Below are positions 49,807 to 62,572 of a stretch of 64,000 bases of DNA, in pieces. The notes beneath the pieces are model-generated. The model saw only the letters and a program-made list of their open reading frames with translations, did not search any database and was not told the DNA's origin. This stretch comes from Pannonibacter sp. XCT-53 (lineage in GTDB: Bacteria > Pseudomonadota > Alphaproteobacteria > Rhizobiales > Stappiaceae): NCBI RefSeq assembly GCF_009915765.1, contig NZ_JAABLQ010000001.1:558001-622000 (forward strand). The letters run 5' to 3'. Within the stretch, counting starts at the first letter, position 1, and every line of letters starts with the position of its first letter. Both the position numbers and the translations under genes were made by a program.

Positions 49807-50976
49807 TCAGCGCAGCGCATTCCCTTCCGCTGCCAGCTTCGCGAGGCGGCGCTTGCCGTCCTCGACTGCCAGGCGGATCTCTTCCGAGTTCTTCGTCGAC
49901 ATCTCGCGCATCTCGTTGATGATGGTGCGCGAGTTCTCCTGGAACGAGATGACGCTGTCGACCAGCTTCTTGACGGAGGCGGCCTGCACGGTCGGGCCGT
50001 AGCCGGCCTTCAGCGCGGCTTCCTGCACGGCGCCGCCAATCTCTGCAAGGGTTTCCAGGCTCTTGTTGACGCCATCCTTCATGGCGTTGAGCGTCTCGGT
50101 CGATTCATGCAGGCCCTGCAGCCCGGTGAAGGAGGCGTTCAGCGCGGTCAGCACGGATTCGTTGGTGGAGAAGAAGCTCACCGACTGGGCGTAGACCCGC
50201 TCCTTGGCGTTGGTCGTCTGCATCAGACGGGCCATGATCACCTCGGAGGTGTTGTAGCCGATCGTCAGGTTGTCGGAGAGGTCCTTAGCGACCTGGTAGC
50301 GCTTCTCCTCGTCCTGCATCAGGCGCATCTTCTCGTCGCGCGCCAGCTCCAGCCGGGCCTTGGCTGCCGGATCGGTGCCGGCATAGGCGGCAACCTCGGC
50401 CGACGCGGCCTCCAGGGCCACCTTGGCGTCATTGAGCCGGGCGGTCGCGGTGTTGAGCACCTCCAGCGCCAGCACCTCCGCCTGCTTCAGCGCGCCGCGA
50501 TAGTCGCGGTAGGCGTTGAGGATCGTCTGCTCGCGCTGGATCTGGTCCTTGGTGTCGCGGGCGACCTCGATGTAGGTCTTGCGGATGTCGTCGAAGCGGT
50601 CGGAAATCGTGCCGCGGCGCATGTCACGCCACTTGTTCGACAGGTTTTCCATGAAGGACAGCTTGCCGTCCGCCAGCTGATCGACGAGGGCCTTGGCATC
50701 GTCGCGGATGGAGTTGAACGCCTCGGTGATCGCCTCGTAGCGCTCGCCGATGTTCATGGCACGGATCTCGTTGCGCACGACCTCGTTGAAGGTCGAGGAC
50801 TGGCCGAGGGTCCGGGTGATCACGGCGATCCGGTCCGGCGACAGGTCGGAGATCTGCTCCAGCAGGGCGTTGATCGGGGCGTCGGCCTGGGTCTCCGGCA
50901 TGAGCCCCATGTCGCGCAGGGCGCCAACGGCCTTGTCCAGATACTGGAGGGGAGAAAGCGCAGTCGTCTCGGTCAT
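49807..50976 (-). CDS. Large helical cytoplasmic protein, TelA-like layout (uncharacterised)
   Basis: A 389-residue all-helical protein without membrane segment or signal peptide. The start TTALSPLQYLDKAVGALRDMGL, middle RDMRRGTISDRFDDIRKTYIEVARDTKDQIQREQTILNAYRDYR and C-terminus SVISFQENSRTIINEMREMSTKNSEEIRLAVEDGKRRLAKLAAEG suggest long amphipathic helices. The overall layout recalls TelA/YaaN proteins, linked to membrane stress, but I see no diagnostic motif; the similarity is a hypothesis. First gene of the three-gene set with the DUF6384-like and Gly-rich coiled-coil proteins. GGAGCGGC-type site upstream of 50976. Confidence 0.65.
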   Translation of the reverse strand: MTETTALSPLQYLDKAVGALRDMGLMPETQADAPINALLEQISDLSPDRIAVITRTLGQSSTFNEVVRNEIRAMNIGERYEAITEAFNSIRDDAKALVDQLADGKLSFMENLSNKWRDMRRGTISDRFDDIRKTYIEVARDTKDQIQREQTILNAYRDYRGALKQAEVLALEVLNTATARLNDAKVALEAASAEVAAYAGTDPAAKARLELARDEKMRLMQDEEKRYQVAKDLSDNLTIGYNTSEVIMARLMQTTNAKERVYAQSVSFFSTNESVLTALNASFTGLQGLHESTETLNAMKDGVNKSLETLAEIGGAVQEAALKAGYGPTVQAASVKKLVDSVISFQENSRTIINEMREMSTKNSEEIRLAVEDGKRRLAKLAAEGNALR

Positions 50977-51462
50977 TTGCCGCTCCTTGTTCACCTGTGG
51001 CGGGTCACGTCTCCGCCGGCCGCCGTCCCGGGCACCTGTATCCCGGAGCGCGACCCTGCCTGTGCCCGCCTTGCCGCCGTCAGGGGTCCGGGTGACTTTG
51101 CCCCGGCCCTGCAGCCCTTGTCCCTTGTCTGCTGCCGACAGCGACCGTCACCGGCCTTGCGCAGTGCACACGAGTAGGTCAGCCCCCCGCGGTGAAGTCA
51201 ACGCCTTGGCGGGACATGTCAATCATATCCGTCTGCCCTGTAACCGGAACGTGACACTGCGGCAGCTTGCTCCCCGGGCTCGTCCGGGGCGCCTGCAGAG
51301 GCAGGAGACAGGGGACACGGAGCAGCGCGTGAGGCCGGGGCGCAAGGGGCGAGGCCCATCCCGGGACGTCCGCCAGAGGGGACGTCTGCCAGAGGGGACG
51401 TCTGCCAGTGGGGACGTCCGCCCGGGGGACGCTGGTGTCAGGCCTGCCCGGGCGGCACGGTC
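50977..51462. other. Intergenic region upstream of the three-gene set, with a tandem repeat
   Basis: 486 bp between psuG (convergent end of its operon) and the TelA-like gene. A TATGAT -10-like hexamer on the minus strand (51222-51227) may belong to the promoter of the three-gene set, but no confident -35 is present. The part nearest psuG holds a 16-bp tandem repeat. No gene is seen. Confidence 0.4.
51363..51426. repeat. Four tandem copies of a 16-bp repeat
   Basis: Units at 51363, 51379, 51395 and 51411 with consensus GGGACGTCYGCCAGAG; copies differ at one to four positions and the last is degenerate. Located 37 bp after the psuG stop. Possible variable-number tandem repeat. Confidence 0.85.
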
Positions 51463-52464
51463 TCAGGCTGCGAGCGCGACGGCGATGGCTGCGGCGAGGC
51501 GGGCATTGTTGCGCACCAGCGCGATGTTGGTGACAAGGCTGCGGCCACCGGTCAGCTCGTAGATCAGCGCGAGCACGAAGGGCGTCACGGCCTTGCCGCG
51601 AATGCCGCGGCGCTCGGCCTCGGCGATGGCCGTGTCGATGTAGCCGGCCATCTCGGCCTGCGGGATCTCGCTCTCCGCAGGGACCGGATTGGCCACCAGC
51701 ACGCCGCCATGGTCACCGAAGAGCTGGCGGGCCCGGATCAGGCGGGCGAGTTCGGCCGGGGTGTCGAGGCGGTAGGGCGAGGCAAGCCCGCTCAGGCGCG
51801 ACCAGAAGGCGGGAACCTCGTCCACCCCGTAGGAGACCACCGGAACGCCGCGCGTCTCCAGCACTTCCAGCGTCTTGGGAATGTCGAGGAGCGCCTTGGC
51901 GCCGGCGCAGACGACGCAGACCGGCGTCCGCGACAGCTCGTCGAGGTCGGCGGAAATGTCGAAGCTGGTCTCCGCGCCCTTGTGCACGCCGCCGATGCCG
52001 CCGGTGGCGAAAACGGCGATGCCGGCGGCATGCGCCGCCATCATGGTGGCCGCAACCGTGGTGGAACCGGGACGCCCGGTCGCAATGGCGATGGCCAGAT
52101 CGGCGCGCGAGCATTTCATCACGCCGGTCGCCTGGCCGAGGCGTTCCAGATCAGCGTCGTCGAGACCGATGCGGATGCGGCCGTCGAGCACCGCGATCGT
52201 GGCCGGGACCGCCCCGGCCGCGCGGATGTCGGCCTCCACCTGCCGGGCGGTCTCGACGTTCTGCGGCCACGGCATGCCATGCGTGATGATGGTGGATTCC
52301 AGCGCCACCACCGGGCGACCGGCTGAACGGGCCTCGGCAACTTCCTGCGAAAACTGCAAGAGCCCGCTCAGATCGCGAGGCAGGTCGGAATGCGGGCCAT
52401 TCAACGGGCCAGCTGCCACGTCAGAACGGGCGGTGTCGGATGCGGACAAGGCGGATCCCTTCAA
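51463..52464 (-). CDS. psuG: Pseudouridine-5'-phosphate glycosidase
   Basis: A 333-residue PsuG/IndA-family enzyme that splits pseudouridine 5'-phosphate into uracil and ribose 5-phosphate. Conserved parts: RPVVALESTIITHGMPWPQNVETA (catalytic Glu), GRPGSTTVAATMMAAHAAGIAVFATGGIGGVHKGAETSFDISADL and VPVVSYGVDEVPAFW. The assigned start is TTG at 52464 with no good ribosome binding site; GTG at 52419 or TTG near 52356 would also give a full domain, so the first 35 residues are doubtful. Follows psuK by 91 bp. Confidence 0.9.
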   Translation of the reverse strand: MKGSALSASDTARSDVAAGPLNGPHSDLPRDLSGLLQFSQEVAEARSAGRPVVALESTIITHGMPWPQNVETARQVEADIRAAGAVPATIAVLDGRIRIGLDDADLERLGQATGVMKCSRADLAIAIATGRPGSTTVAATMMAAHAAGIAVFATGGIGGVHKGAETSFDISADLDELSRTPVCVVCAGAKALLDIPKTLEVLETRGVPVVSYGVDEVPAFWSRLSGLASPYRLDTPAELARLIRARQLFGDHGGVLVANPVPAESEIPQAEMAGYIDTAIAEAERRGIRGKAVTPFVLALIYELTGGRSLVTNIALVRNNARLAAAIAVALAA

Positions 52465-52555
52465 TGTCTGGTGGCCGGGGCCGCGGCGCGGCAGGGCCGG
52501 CCTCGGGCGGCGCCCGGCGGGGTCTGTGGCTTATAGCGGCAGGGGACGGCCGCGT

Positions 52556-53623
52556 TCAATCTCTCCCGGTCGGAGTGTCCGGCGCCGGCAGGAACACGTC
52601 ACTGTCGGTCTCCGGTTCATGGTCGAGCGCCTCGTCCGGGTGGCCGGCCGTGTCCGGTCCGCTCCCGGCGCAGTCACCGGCTCCCGCTCCGGTTCCAGTT
52701 CCGGTTCCAGTTCCAGTTCCGGCCGGGGCGATTGCCGGCCAGGACAGGCCGGCTGCGACCGCGCCGGTGGCCTCCAGCGTCAGGCGCGCGGCGCGCAGAC
52801 CGGCAATGGCGGCGTCCTCCAGCGACAGGCTGCGGGCAAGTCCGGCCAGCGTCCCGGCGATCAGCGCATCGCCCGCGCCGGTGACGTCGACCACCTGGGC
52901 GGCCGGGGGCTCCAGCTGGAAGGGCTCGCCGTTCTCGACCAGCGTCAGGGGCGCGCCGCCGTCGCTCAGGACCACGCGGCGCGGTCCGAGTGCGGCCACG
53001 GCAAGGGCCAGCGGCACCGCCGGCGTTTCCTCGGCAAAGCCCGTCCAGGCGGCGGCCTCCGCACGGTTCAGGAAGACGAGATCCAGCCGGCCCGACAGCA
53101 CGGCGAGCTTCGGCGCCTTGGCGCGCGACACGGCGTCGGCGACAAGCATCCGCTCGCCTGCCGCCTCCGCCAGCGCGGCCAGCGCGGCCTCGGGCAGGTT
53201 GGTCTCGCAGAACCAGACCGGCGCGGCCGCCAGCAACGGCGCCACGGCGGCGACGAAATCCTCGTCGAGACTTTCGGTGATCGCCGTGTCGCAGATGGCG
53301 CCGGCGAGGCTGCCGTCGGGATCATGCAGGGCAAGGTATCGGCCCGTCGCCAGGCTGGTGCGGGCGAGGGCGCCGACGTCAAGACCCTCCTCGGCGAGCT
53401 GTCGGGCCAGCGCCGTGCCGTCGGCGTCCTGACCGATTGCCCCGGCGAGGCGGACCGGCACCGCGAGCCGCGCCAGGGCCCGGGCCACGTTGGTGGCCAC
53501 GCCGCCCGGCGTCATCCTGATCGTGCCGGGCGTGGACGTCTCGCGCAGGACCGCGCGCTCGCCATGGGCGATGAGATCGGCGTGGACGGCGCCAAGACAG
53601 GCGATGGCGCTGGGCATGGACAT
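52556..53623 (-). CDS. psuK: Pseudouridine kinase (PfkB family) with repeat-coded tail
   Basis: A 355-residue PfkB sugar kinase. Signature motifs: TPGGVATNVARALARL near residue 40 and VVDVTGAGDALIAGTLAGLARSL (catalytic Asp in GAGDA). Next to psuG, it most likely phosphorylates pseudouridine. The C-terminal 50 residues lie outside the kinase fold and begin with alternating Gly-Thr encoded by a 6-bp DNA repeat (52690-52721). Start at 53623 has CAGGTG upstream. Its strand carries psuK before psuG, a two-gene catabolic operon. Confidence 0.88.
   Translation of the reverse strand: MSMPSAIACLGAVHADLIAHGERAVLRETSTPGTIRMTPGGVATNVARALARLAVPVRLAGAIGQDADGTALARQLAEEGLDVGALARTSLATGRYLALHDPDGSLAGAICDTAITESLDEDFVAAVAPLLAAAPVWFCETNLPEAALAALAEAAGERMLVADAVSRAKAPKLAVLSGRLDLVFLNRAEAAAWTGFAEETPAVPLALAVAALGPRRVVLSDGGAPLTLVENGEPFQLEPPAAQVVDVTGAGDALIAGTLAGLARSLSLEDAAIAGLRAARLTLEATGAVAAGLSWPAIAPAGTGTGTGTGTGAGAGDCAGSGPDTAGHPDEALDHEPETDSDVFLPAPDTPTGRD
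52690..52721. repeat. Hexanucleotide microsatellite inside psuK
   Basis: About five tandem copies of a 6-bp unit (GGTTCC or AGTTCC on the plus strand) encode a run of alternating Gly and Thr in PsuK. Slippage would change length without shifting frame. Confidence 0.8.
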
Positions 53624-53823
53624 CGGGCACCTGGGGCAAGGGGGCATGCAGGGGGGCGGTGGCAGTCCGGCCGGGCCGGGTTTCCGGTCCGGAGCCGCGC
53701 CGCCTCTCCCCGGGCGTAGCAGGGCCGCCGTCAGCGGGCAAGGCGGGTGATTCTGGCGCGGCCGTGAAACGTGTTTCGCAAGCTGCAAAATGCCCTAGCG
53801 GAAGTTTGTGGGTCACGTCTGCC

Positions 53824-53838
53824 GAACATACACGGAAC
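53824..53838. promoter_or_regulatory. LexA (SOS) box of recA
   Basis: GAAC-ATACACG-GAAC is the alphaproteobacterial LexA target (GTTC-N7-GTTC read on the other strand), 119 bp upstream of the recA start codon. Confidence 0.85.
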
Positions 53839-53957
53839 AAACTGATTTTTCTCACGAAATTTCAATTCGCTAAAAGCGCTTGGCAAGTGAGAACAAAGAC
53901 GGTACAAAAGCGCAGTTTGAAACAGCGGGTCCGTCGTGGAATAAGGAGCCTCGCACC

Positions 53958-55028
<1,071 letters not shown>

Positions 55029-55457
55029 CAGGGGCGGGGCCGGACGCCGCCTGCCGGGGCTCTCCGGCAGGCCGCCCCGGCCCGCCCGTCTTTCTCGGTC
55101 GCCTTGCGCGGGCCGATACCGGGGCGCCTCGCGCAGCCCATGCCTCTTCTTCCGGCCCCTTTTCGACCCCGTCGCGTAGGCCCCCTCATTCTTCTCCTCT
55201 CTCGTCTCCCCGCAAGGCAGTCTGGTGCTCGTCAGGCTGCAGATCGGCGTCCTGGCTCGCGGGCGATGCAAGGCCTGTCCGCTCCTCCGGTCACGCGGCT
55301 GGACACACCCGGGAGCGAAAGATAAAAGGCGTTAATTGCTTGCGCGGGAGGACCGCCCGGCCATGGACCACGACGGACCTGGGCGGGACGGGATCCGGCC
55401 AAGAGGGTCCGGACACACCAGTCCGGGCCTCGAGAAAGAGCCAAGAGCGAGACCCAG
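55029..55457. other. recA-alaS intergenic region
   Basis: 429 bp. Begins with a GC-rich hairpin, GCCTGCCGG...CCGGCAGGC (about 55050-55073), probably terminating recA. The alaS leader contains an 8-bp stem, GGTCCGGA with TCCGGGCC (about 55407-55430). No gene is recognised. Confidence 0.45.
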
Positions 55458-58118
<2,661 letters not shown>

Positions 58119-58150
58119 ACGACCGCGACCCTCCGTCCTGGAGACACAGG

Positions 58151-58178
58151 GGCCGCCGGACATCCGGCGGCCTTTTTT
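58151..58178 (+). terminator. Terminator of alaS
   Basis: A 10-bp perfect stem (GGCCGCCGGA with TCCGGCGGCC), 2-nt loop, followed by TTTTTT. Confidence 0.93.
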
Positions 58179-58188
58179 GTGACTGCGT

Positions 58189-60270
58189 TCAGCCGGGAGG
58201 GCCGGGCGTCCGTGCCAGCCAGGCGTGAATGGCATCCGGGTCCATTGTCGGGCGGCAGATGTGATAGCCCTGGGCCAGATCGCAGCCGATCGACCGCAGG
58301 AAGGCATATTGCTCCGCAGTCTCCACGCCTTCGGCAACCACGCTCATGCCCAGCCCGTGCGCCAGCTCGACCATGGCCCGCACGATCACCGCATCCTGGC
58401 CACCGTCCTGGATGTTCATGATGAAGGAGCGGTCGATCTTGATGCCGCTCACCGGAAACTGCTTCAGGTGGGTGAGCGAGGCATAGCCGGTGCCGAAGTC
58501 GTCCAGGATGAAGCGGAAACCAAGGTCGCGAAGGTCATGCAGGGTTCGCGTGATCTGGTCGATCGAGCGGTCCAGCAGCGTGTTCTCGGTGATCTCGAGC
58601 TCGATATGCGCGGGACGCAGACCGAAGCGACCAAGGGTCTCCATCAGCATGTCCGGGAAGGACGTGCATTTCAGCTGTGTCGTCTCGAGGTTGACGGCGG
58701 CAAAGCCCGGGTCCAGCCCCTCGGCAATCAGGCCGGCCAGCTTGGCGCAGGTCCGGTCGAGGATGGCCTGCCCCAGCGCAAGCCCCATCCCGGCATCTTC
58801 CGCCACGGCCACGAATTCCGCCGGCGACACGGGGGTGCCGTTGCAGGTCCAGCGGGCCAGTGCCTCGAAGCCGACATGCGCGCCGCTGCGCACGTCGATG
58901 ACCGGCTGGAACGCGGTTCCGATGGTGCCCAGCATCATCGCGTCCGCCAGATCCTCGCGCATCTGCGCCCGGCGCCGCAGCCGCTCCCCGAGGTCCTGGT
59001 TGAACAGCGTCCAGCCGTTGCGACCGTTTTCCTTGGTGCGATAGAGCGCCGTGTCGGCGTTCTTGAACAGGTCGGTTGCCGTCATGCCGTCGCGGGGGAA
59101 CAGCGCGATGCCCATGGAGACGCCCGGCCGCAGCAGCCGGCCCTGGATGTTGATTTCCTCGGTGAGCGCCCGGTGCAGGTTGCGGGCAACCACCGCGCAG
59201 GCGTCCTCCTGGGCAAAGCCCGTCGCCAGGACGGCAAACTCGTCCCCGCCCAGCCGGGCGATCGTGTCCTCGGCGCGCAGCGCCTTGCGCAGCCGGTCCG
59301 CCATGGTCCGCAGGACCTGGTCACCCGCCGCATGGCCGAGCGTGTCGTTGATGGTCTTGAAGTGGTCGATGTCCAGCATGAACAGCGCCCCCGAGCGGTC
59401 CCCGGTGCGCTGGCCCCGCAGCACGGTGTTGAGCGCGTCCAGCATCAGCGCCCGGTTGGCAAGTCCGGTGAGCGCGTCGGTTTCTGCCGTCCGCCGGATC
59501 ACGGCTTCCGCGTCCTTCAGCGCGGTCACGTCGGTCCTCACGCCGACGATGTTGCCCGAGGCGGAGCAACGCTCGCGCACATGCAGCCAGCGGCCATTGG
59601 GCAGCTGCTGGATCAGGGCGGTCGGCGGGGGCGAGAGATGGGCGGACAGCCGGCGGCGCAGCCACTCCTCGTGGTCCTCGCTGGTCTCGCCGGCGTCGAG
59701 ATACTGTCCGGCCGCCAGTCCGTAGCGCAGGATGTCCTCGAACCGGGCACCGATGCGGATCGCCGGCGAGGACAGGGCGTAGAGCTTCTTGTAGGCCGCG
59801 TTGAACAGGATCAGCCTGTCATTGGCGTCATAGGCGGCGATCGCATCGGGGATGGTCTCGATCACGTCGTCCAGGAGCGCGCGGGCATCCTCGGCCTCGC
59901 GTTGCGCGGCCACCCAGGGGTCGTTGTTGATGGCAAGACCCAGGGCCGCGACGATGCGTCCCTTCTGCTGCACCGGCACAAGCGTTGTGTCGAAATAGGA
60001 CAGGCCCTGACGCGTTGCGACCTTGCGGGTGTAGCGCACGGTCTCGCCGGCAAGGGCCCGGTCATGGGCCCTGAGCCATTCGCAAGCCTGATCGCCGGGG
60101 ATCCAGCTCTGGTCCGGGCGGCTGCCGCGGAGATCACCGAACGCCTCCCGATCCGCGCGGTTCTGGTAAATGTAGCAGCCTGACCTGTCGACGACCCAGA
60201 CGCCGTGGGGCAGGTCGTCCATGGCCCTGTAGTTTTCCACGATGTCGTCATTCAGAGCTTGAACTGCCAT
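58189..60270 (-). CDS. PAS-GGDEF-EAL protein (cyclic-di-GMP enzyme)
   Basis: A 693-residue cytoplasmic protein with PAS-like domains (about 15-120 and 130-255), GGDEF (about 265-425) and EAL (about 440-685). The GGDEF motif is intact (RLGGDEFAVL) with an inhibitory RAED (RxxD) site 5 residues before it, so cyclase activity with product inhibition is likely. The EAL part keeps FEALARW and DDFGTGYASL, so it may also degrade c-di-GMP. c-di-GMP usually lowers motility, so it could act on the flagellar genes in this window. It is divergent from the ion channel gene. Confidence 0.92.
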   Translation of the reverse strand: MAVQALNDDIVENYRAMDDLPHGVWVVDRSGCYIYQNRADREAFGDLRGSRPDQSWIPGDQACEWLRAHDRALAGETVRYTRKVATRQGLSYFDTTLVPVQQKGRIVAALGLAINNDPWVAAQREAEDARALLDDVIETIPDAIAAYDANDRLILFNAAYKKLYALSSPAIRIGARFEDILRYGLAAGQYLDAGETSEDHEEWLRRRLSAHLSPPPTALIQQLPNGRWLHVRERCSASGNIVGVRTDVTALKDAEAVIRRTAETDALTGLANRALMLDALNTVLRGQRTGDRSGALFMLDIDHFKTINDTLGHAAGDQVLRTMADRLRKALRAEDTIARLGGDEFAVLATGFAQEDACAVVARNLHRALTEEINIQGRLLRPGVSMGIALFPRDGMTATDLFKNADTALYRTKENGRNGWTLFNQDLGERLRRRAQMREDLADAMMLGTIGTAFQPVIDVRSGAHVGFEALARWTCNGTPVSPAEFVAVAEDAGMGLALGQAILDRTCAKLAGLIAEGLDPGFAAVNLETTQLKCTSFPDMLMETLGRFGLRPAHIELEITENTLLDRSIDQITRTLHDLRDLGFRFILDDFGTGYASLTHLKQFPVSGIKIDRSFIMNIQDGGQDAVIVRAMVELAHGLGMSVVAEGVETAEQYAFLRSIGCDLAQGYHICRPTMDPDAIHAWLARTPGPPG

Positions 60271-60497
60271 AACGGAACCTGCCGGGAAAGACTATGAGTA
60301 GTCCTGCGTCAGGGTTACACCCAAGCATCAAGGAGACGTTAATCGACAAGCGCTGCAGAGTTTAAATTGATATACTCAAATATTCCTATGTCTTTTATTG
60401 CATTCGACCGAAATGCGCAGGACCGCATCCGCGGGGGCCGGGATTTGCCGCGGACCTCGCCCCCGTGCCAAAAGGAAGGGCATCCGGGAGCAAGGGC
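60271..60497. promoter_or_regulatory. Divergent promoter region of the GGDEF-EAL and channel genes
   Basis: 227 bp with an AT-rich block at 60359-60410 (TTTAAATTGATATACTC and following). It likely contains both divergent promoters. Individual elements cannot be fixed. Confidence 0.4.
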
Positions 60498-61727
60498 ATG
60501 GCATCACTGAAGACCGATCTCTATCGCTGGCTTGAGGACAGCCGCGACGGCGACGTGGTGGCACGGTGGATCAACGCCGCGCTGATCCTGCTCGTGCTGG
60601 TCACGGTGGCGATTTCCGTCCTCGAAACGGTGCCGGGCATCGATGCGGCCTCGGGGGGCTGGCTGGCCGACGTGCAGATGGTCGCCGGGCTGGTGTTTCT
60701 GGGCGAGTACCTGGCGCGGCTTTATGTCGCCGACCTGCATCCGCCGCTGCGGCGCCATGGTCCCGTCGCGGCGCGTCTGCGCTATGCGGTGCAGCCGATG
60801 GCGCTGATCGACCTGCTCGCGGTCTTGCCCTTGCTGCTGGTGCTCGTGTTGCCGGTCTCGGCCCTGCCGGCCCTGGCGGTGCTGCGGCTGCTGCGCTTCC
60901 TCAAGCTGGTGCGCTACTCGCCCGCGCTGCGGTCCCTGGTCTCTGCCGTCGTCGGCGAGCGCCGGGCCTTGCTCGGCAGCCTGTTCATCGTCTGTGGTGT
61001 CATTCTGGTGGCCTCGACGCTGATGTACATGGTCGAGCATGACGTGCAGCCGGACGTGTTCGGCAGCATCCCGCTGGCGGCCTGGTGGGCCGTCACCACG
61101 GCCACCACGACCGGTTACGGCGATGCCGTGCCGGTAACGCCGCTCGGCCGGCTGATTGCCGCCGTGGTGATGATGACCGGGTATGCGCTGCTGGCGCTGC
61201 CTGTCGGCATCATTGCCTCGGCCTTCGCGCGCGAGGTGCACAGCCGGGACTTCGTCGTCACCTGGTCGATGGTCTCGCGCGTGCCGCTGTTTGAGGATCT
61301 CAACGCGGCCGAGGTGGCGGAGATCGCCAAGCTCTTGCGCTCCCATACGGTGCTGGCCGGTGAGGTGATTGCCGAGCGGGGTGATGCGGCCCATTGCATG
61401 TATTTCGTCGCGGCCGGGGAGGTGCAGGTCGATCTGCCCACCGAAACCGTCCGGCTCGGGGAGGGGGCCTTCTTCGGCGAACTGGCCCTGCTGCGGCAGC
61501 GGCGGCGGGCCGCGACCGTGCGCGCGGTCACCCGGACACAGCTTCTCGTGCTCGACGCCGGGGCGCTGCGTCAGTTGCTGCTGCGCAATCCCCACATTGC
61601 GGCCCGCATCGAGCGCGAGGCTGCAAGCCGTGAGGCCTGGGGCCAGCGCAGCGCAGGCGACATTGCCGAGGAAGAACTGACCCAGGCCGAGGCGCTCGAC
61701 ATTCCCCCCGACGCCGGGTCACGCTGA
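60498..61727 (+). CDS. Cyclic-nucleotide-gated potassium channel (MlotiK1-like)
   Basis: A 409-residue channel with six membrane helices, a positively charged S4-like segment (LRLLRFLKLVRYSPALRSL), the potassium selectivity filter TTGYGD at residues 204-209, and a C-terminal cyclic-nucleotide-binding domain (LFEDLNAAEVAEIAKLLRSH, then FFGELALLRQRRRAATVRAVTRTQLLVLD). The order and size match MlotiK1 of Mesorhizobium. It should open for K+ when cAMP or a similar ligand binds. Start chosen at 60498 with GGGAGC upstream. Confidence 0.9.
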   Translation: MASLKTDLYRWLEDSRDGDVVARWINAALILLVLVTVAISVLETVPGIDAASGGWLADVQMVAGLVFLGEYLARLYVADLHPPLRRHGPVAARLRYAVQPMALIDLLAVLPLLLVLVLPVSALPALAVLRLLRFLKLVRYSPALRSLVSAVVGERRALLGSLFIVCGVILVASTLMYMVEHDVQPDVFGSIPLAAWWAVTTATTTGYGDAVPVTPLGRLIAAVVMMTGYALLALPVGIIASAFAREVHSRDFVVTWSMVSRVPLFEDLNAAEVAEIAKLLRSHTVLAGEVIAERGDAAHCMYFVAAGEVQVDLPTETVRLGEGAFFGELALLRQRRRAATVRAVTRTQLLVLDAGALRQLLLRNPHIAARIEREAASREAWGQRSAGDIAEEELTQAEALDIPPDAGSR

Positions 61728-61750
61728 GGTGACGCCAGGCGGCCCCGCGC

Positions 61751-62188
61751 TTACTGGGGGATCAGACCGGCCGGAAGCCGTTCATAGAGCGGCTGGCCGT
61801 ACCAGAAGGCATCGGTCGGGCCGATGGCGAAATCGATGATGTTCCAGCGGCCGTTCGCCTCGCGCAGCAGCGCGTAGAGGCTGGCATCGCCGCTGATCTC
61901 GGCAAGGTCCGCCAGCATGGTCTGGCTGAGGTCGATTGCCTTGCCGCCGGGGCGCTGCGGCAGCAGGATGACGAAGGCCCAGCCTTCGGCGACCTGCATC
62001 CGCTCGACCACGAACTCGACCGGCGCGCCAAGCCGGGCTTCCATCATCGGCCGGACGGCATCGTTGATCGCGGCCCGTTCGGCGCTGCCGCGCGCCGGCT
62101 CATAGGCGCCGGCGGCAAGAGACGGCTCTGCGAAGGCAAGGGTCAGCGCAAGGCTGGCTGCGGCAATCAGGCTGGTCTTCCGGAACAT
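61751..62188 (-). CDS. Exported protein of unknown function
   Basis: A 145-residue protein with a signal peptide (FRKTSLIAAASLALTLAFAEPSLA, cleavage after SLA) and a compact mature domain: SAERAAINDAVRPMMEARLGAPVEFVVERMQVAEGWAFVILLPQRPGG. I do not recognise a characterised family, though short exported proteins of this pattern are widespread in alphaproteobacteria. Start at 62188 rather than 62194 because GAGG is then 7 nt upstream. The gene ends 24 bp from the convergent channel gene. Confidence 0.75.
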   Translation of the reverse strand: MFRKTSLIAAASLALTLAFAEPSLAAGAYEPARGSAERAAINDAVRPMMEARLGAPVEFVVERMQVAEGWAFVILLPQRPGGKAIDLSQTMLADLAEISGDASLYALLREANGRWNIIDFAIGPTDAFWYGQPLYERLPAGLIPQ

Positions 62189-62360
62189 GGCCATCCTCGA
62201 ATCGGGCTGAGAGACTGGCCCTGACGATAGCCCGGGTGTGCCTGTTCCGGAATGCCGGCGCGGCGGCAGCGCGCGAAACATATGGGGTGGAGTTGTTGGG
62301 GGAGTGCGAGACAGGCCCTCAAGGGGAGGGATATGCGCGGAAGTGCCATCGCAGAGCCCA

Positions 62361-62410
62361 CGTCATCCCGGCCCAGCTGAGCGTCAGCGAAGCGCCGAGC
62401 CGGGATCCAG
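62361..62410 (+). repeat. 50-bp REP-like element, copy A
   Basis: Starts CGTCATCCCGG and ends CCGGGATCCAG. Aligns along its whole 50 bp with copy B (62573-62622, opposite orientation). The two ends pair imperfectly with each other, as in palindromic REP or MITE elements of Rhizobiales. Confidence 0.7.
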
Positions 62411-62572
62411 ACATCAGCCGCGCGGAGCGCGACAGACTTGATCCAACCCTTGCGGCTCCGGCGAAGATGCATTTGCGCATCGCTGATGCTGGCACATGGT
62501 CTGTGTTCTTGTGCTCGTTCGCGCTCGCGGCTGCTCTGCGTTGATGCGCTCGCTGGCGCTTGCACTGGTACG

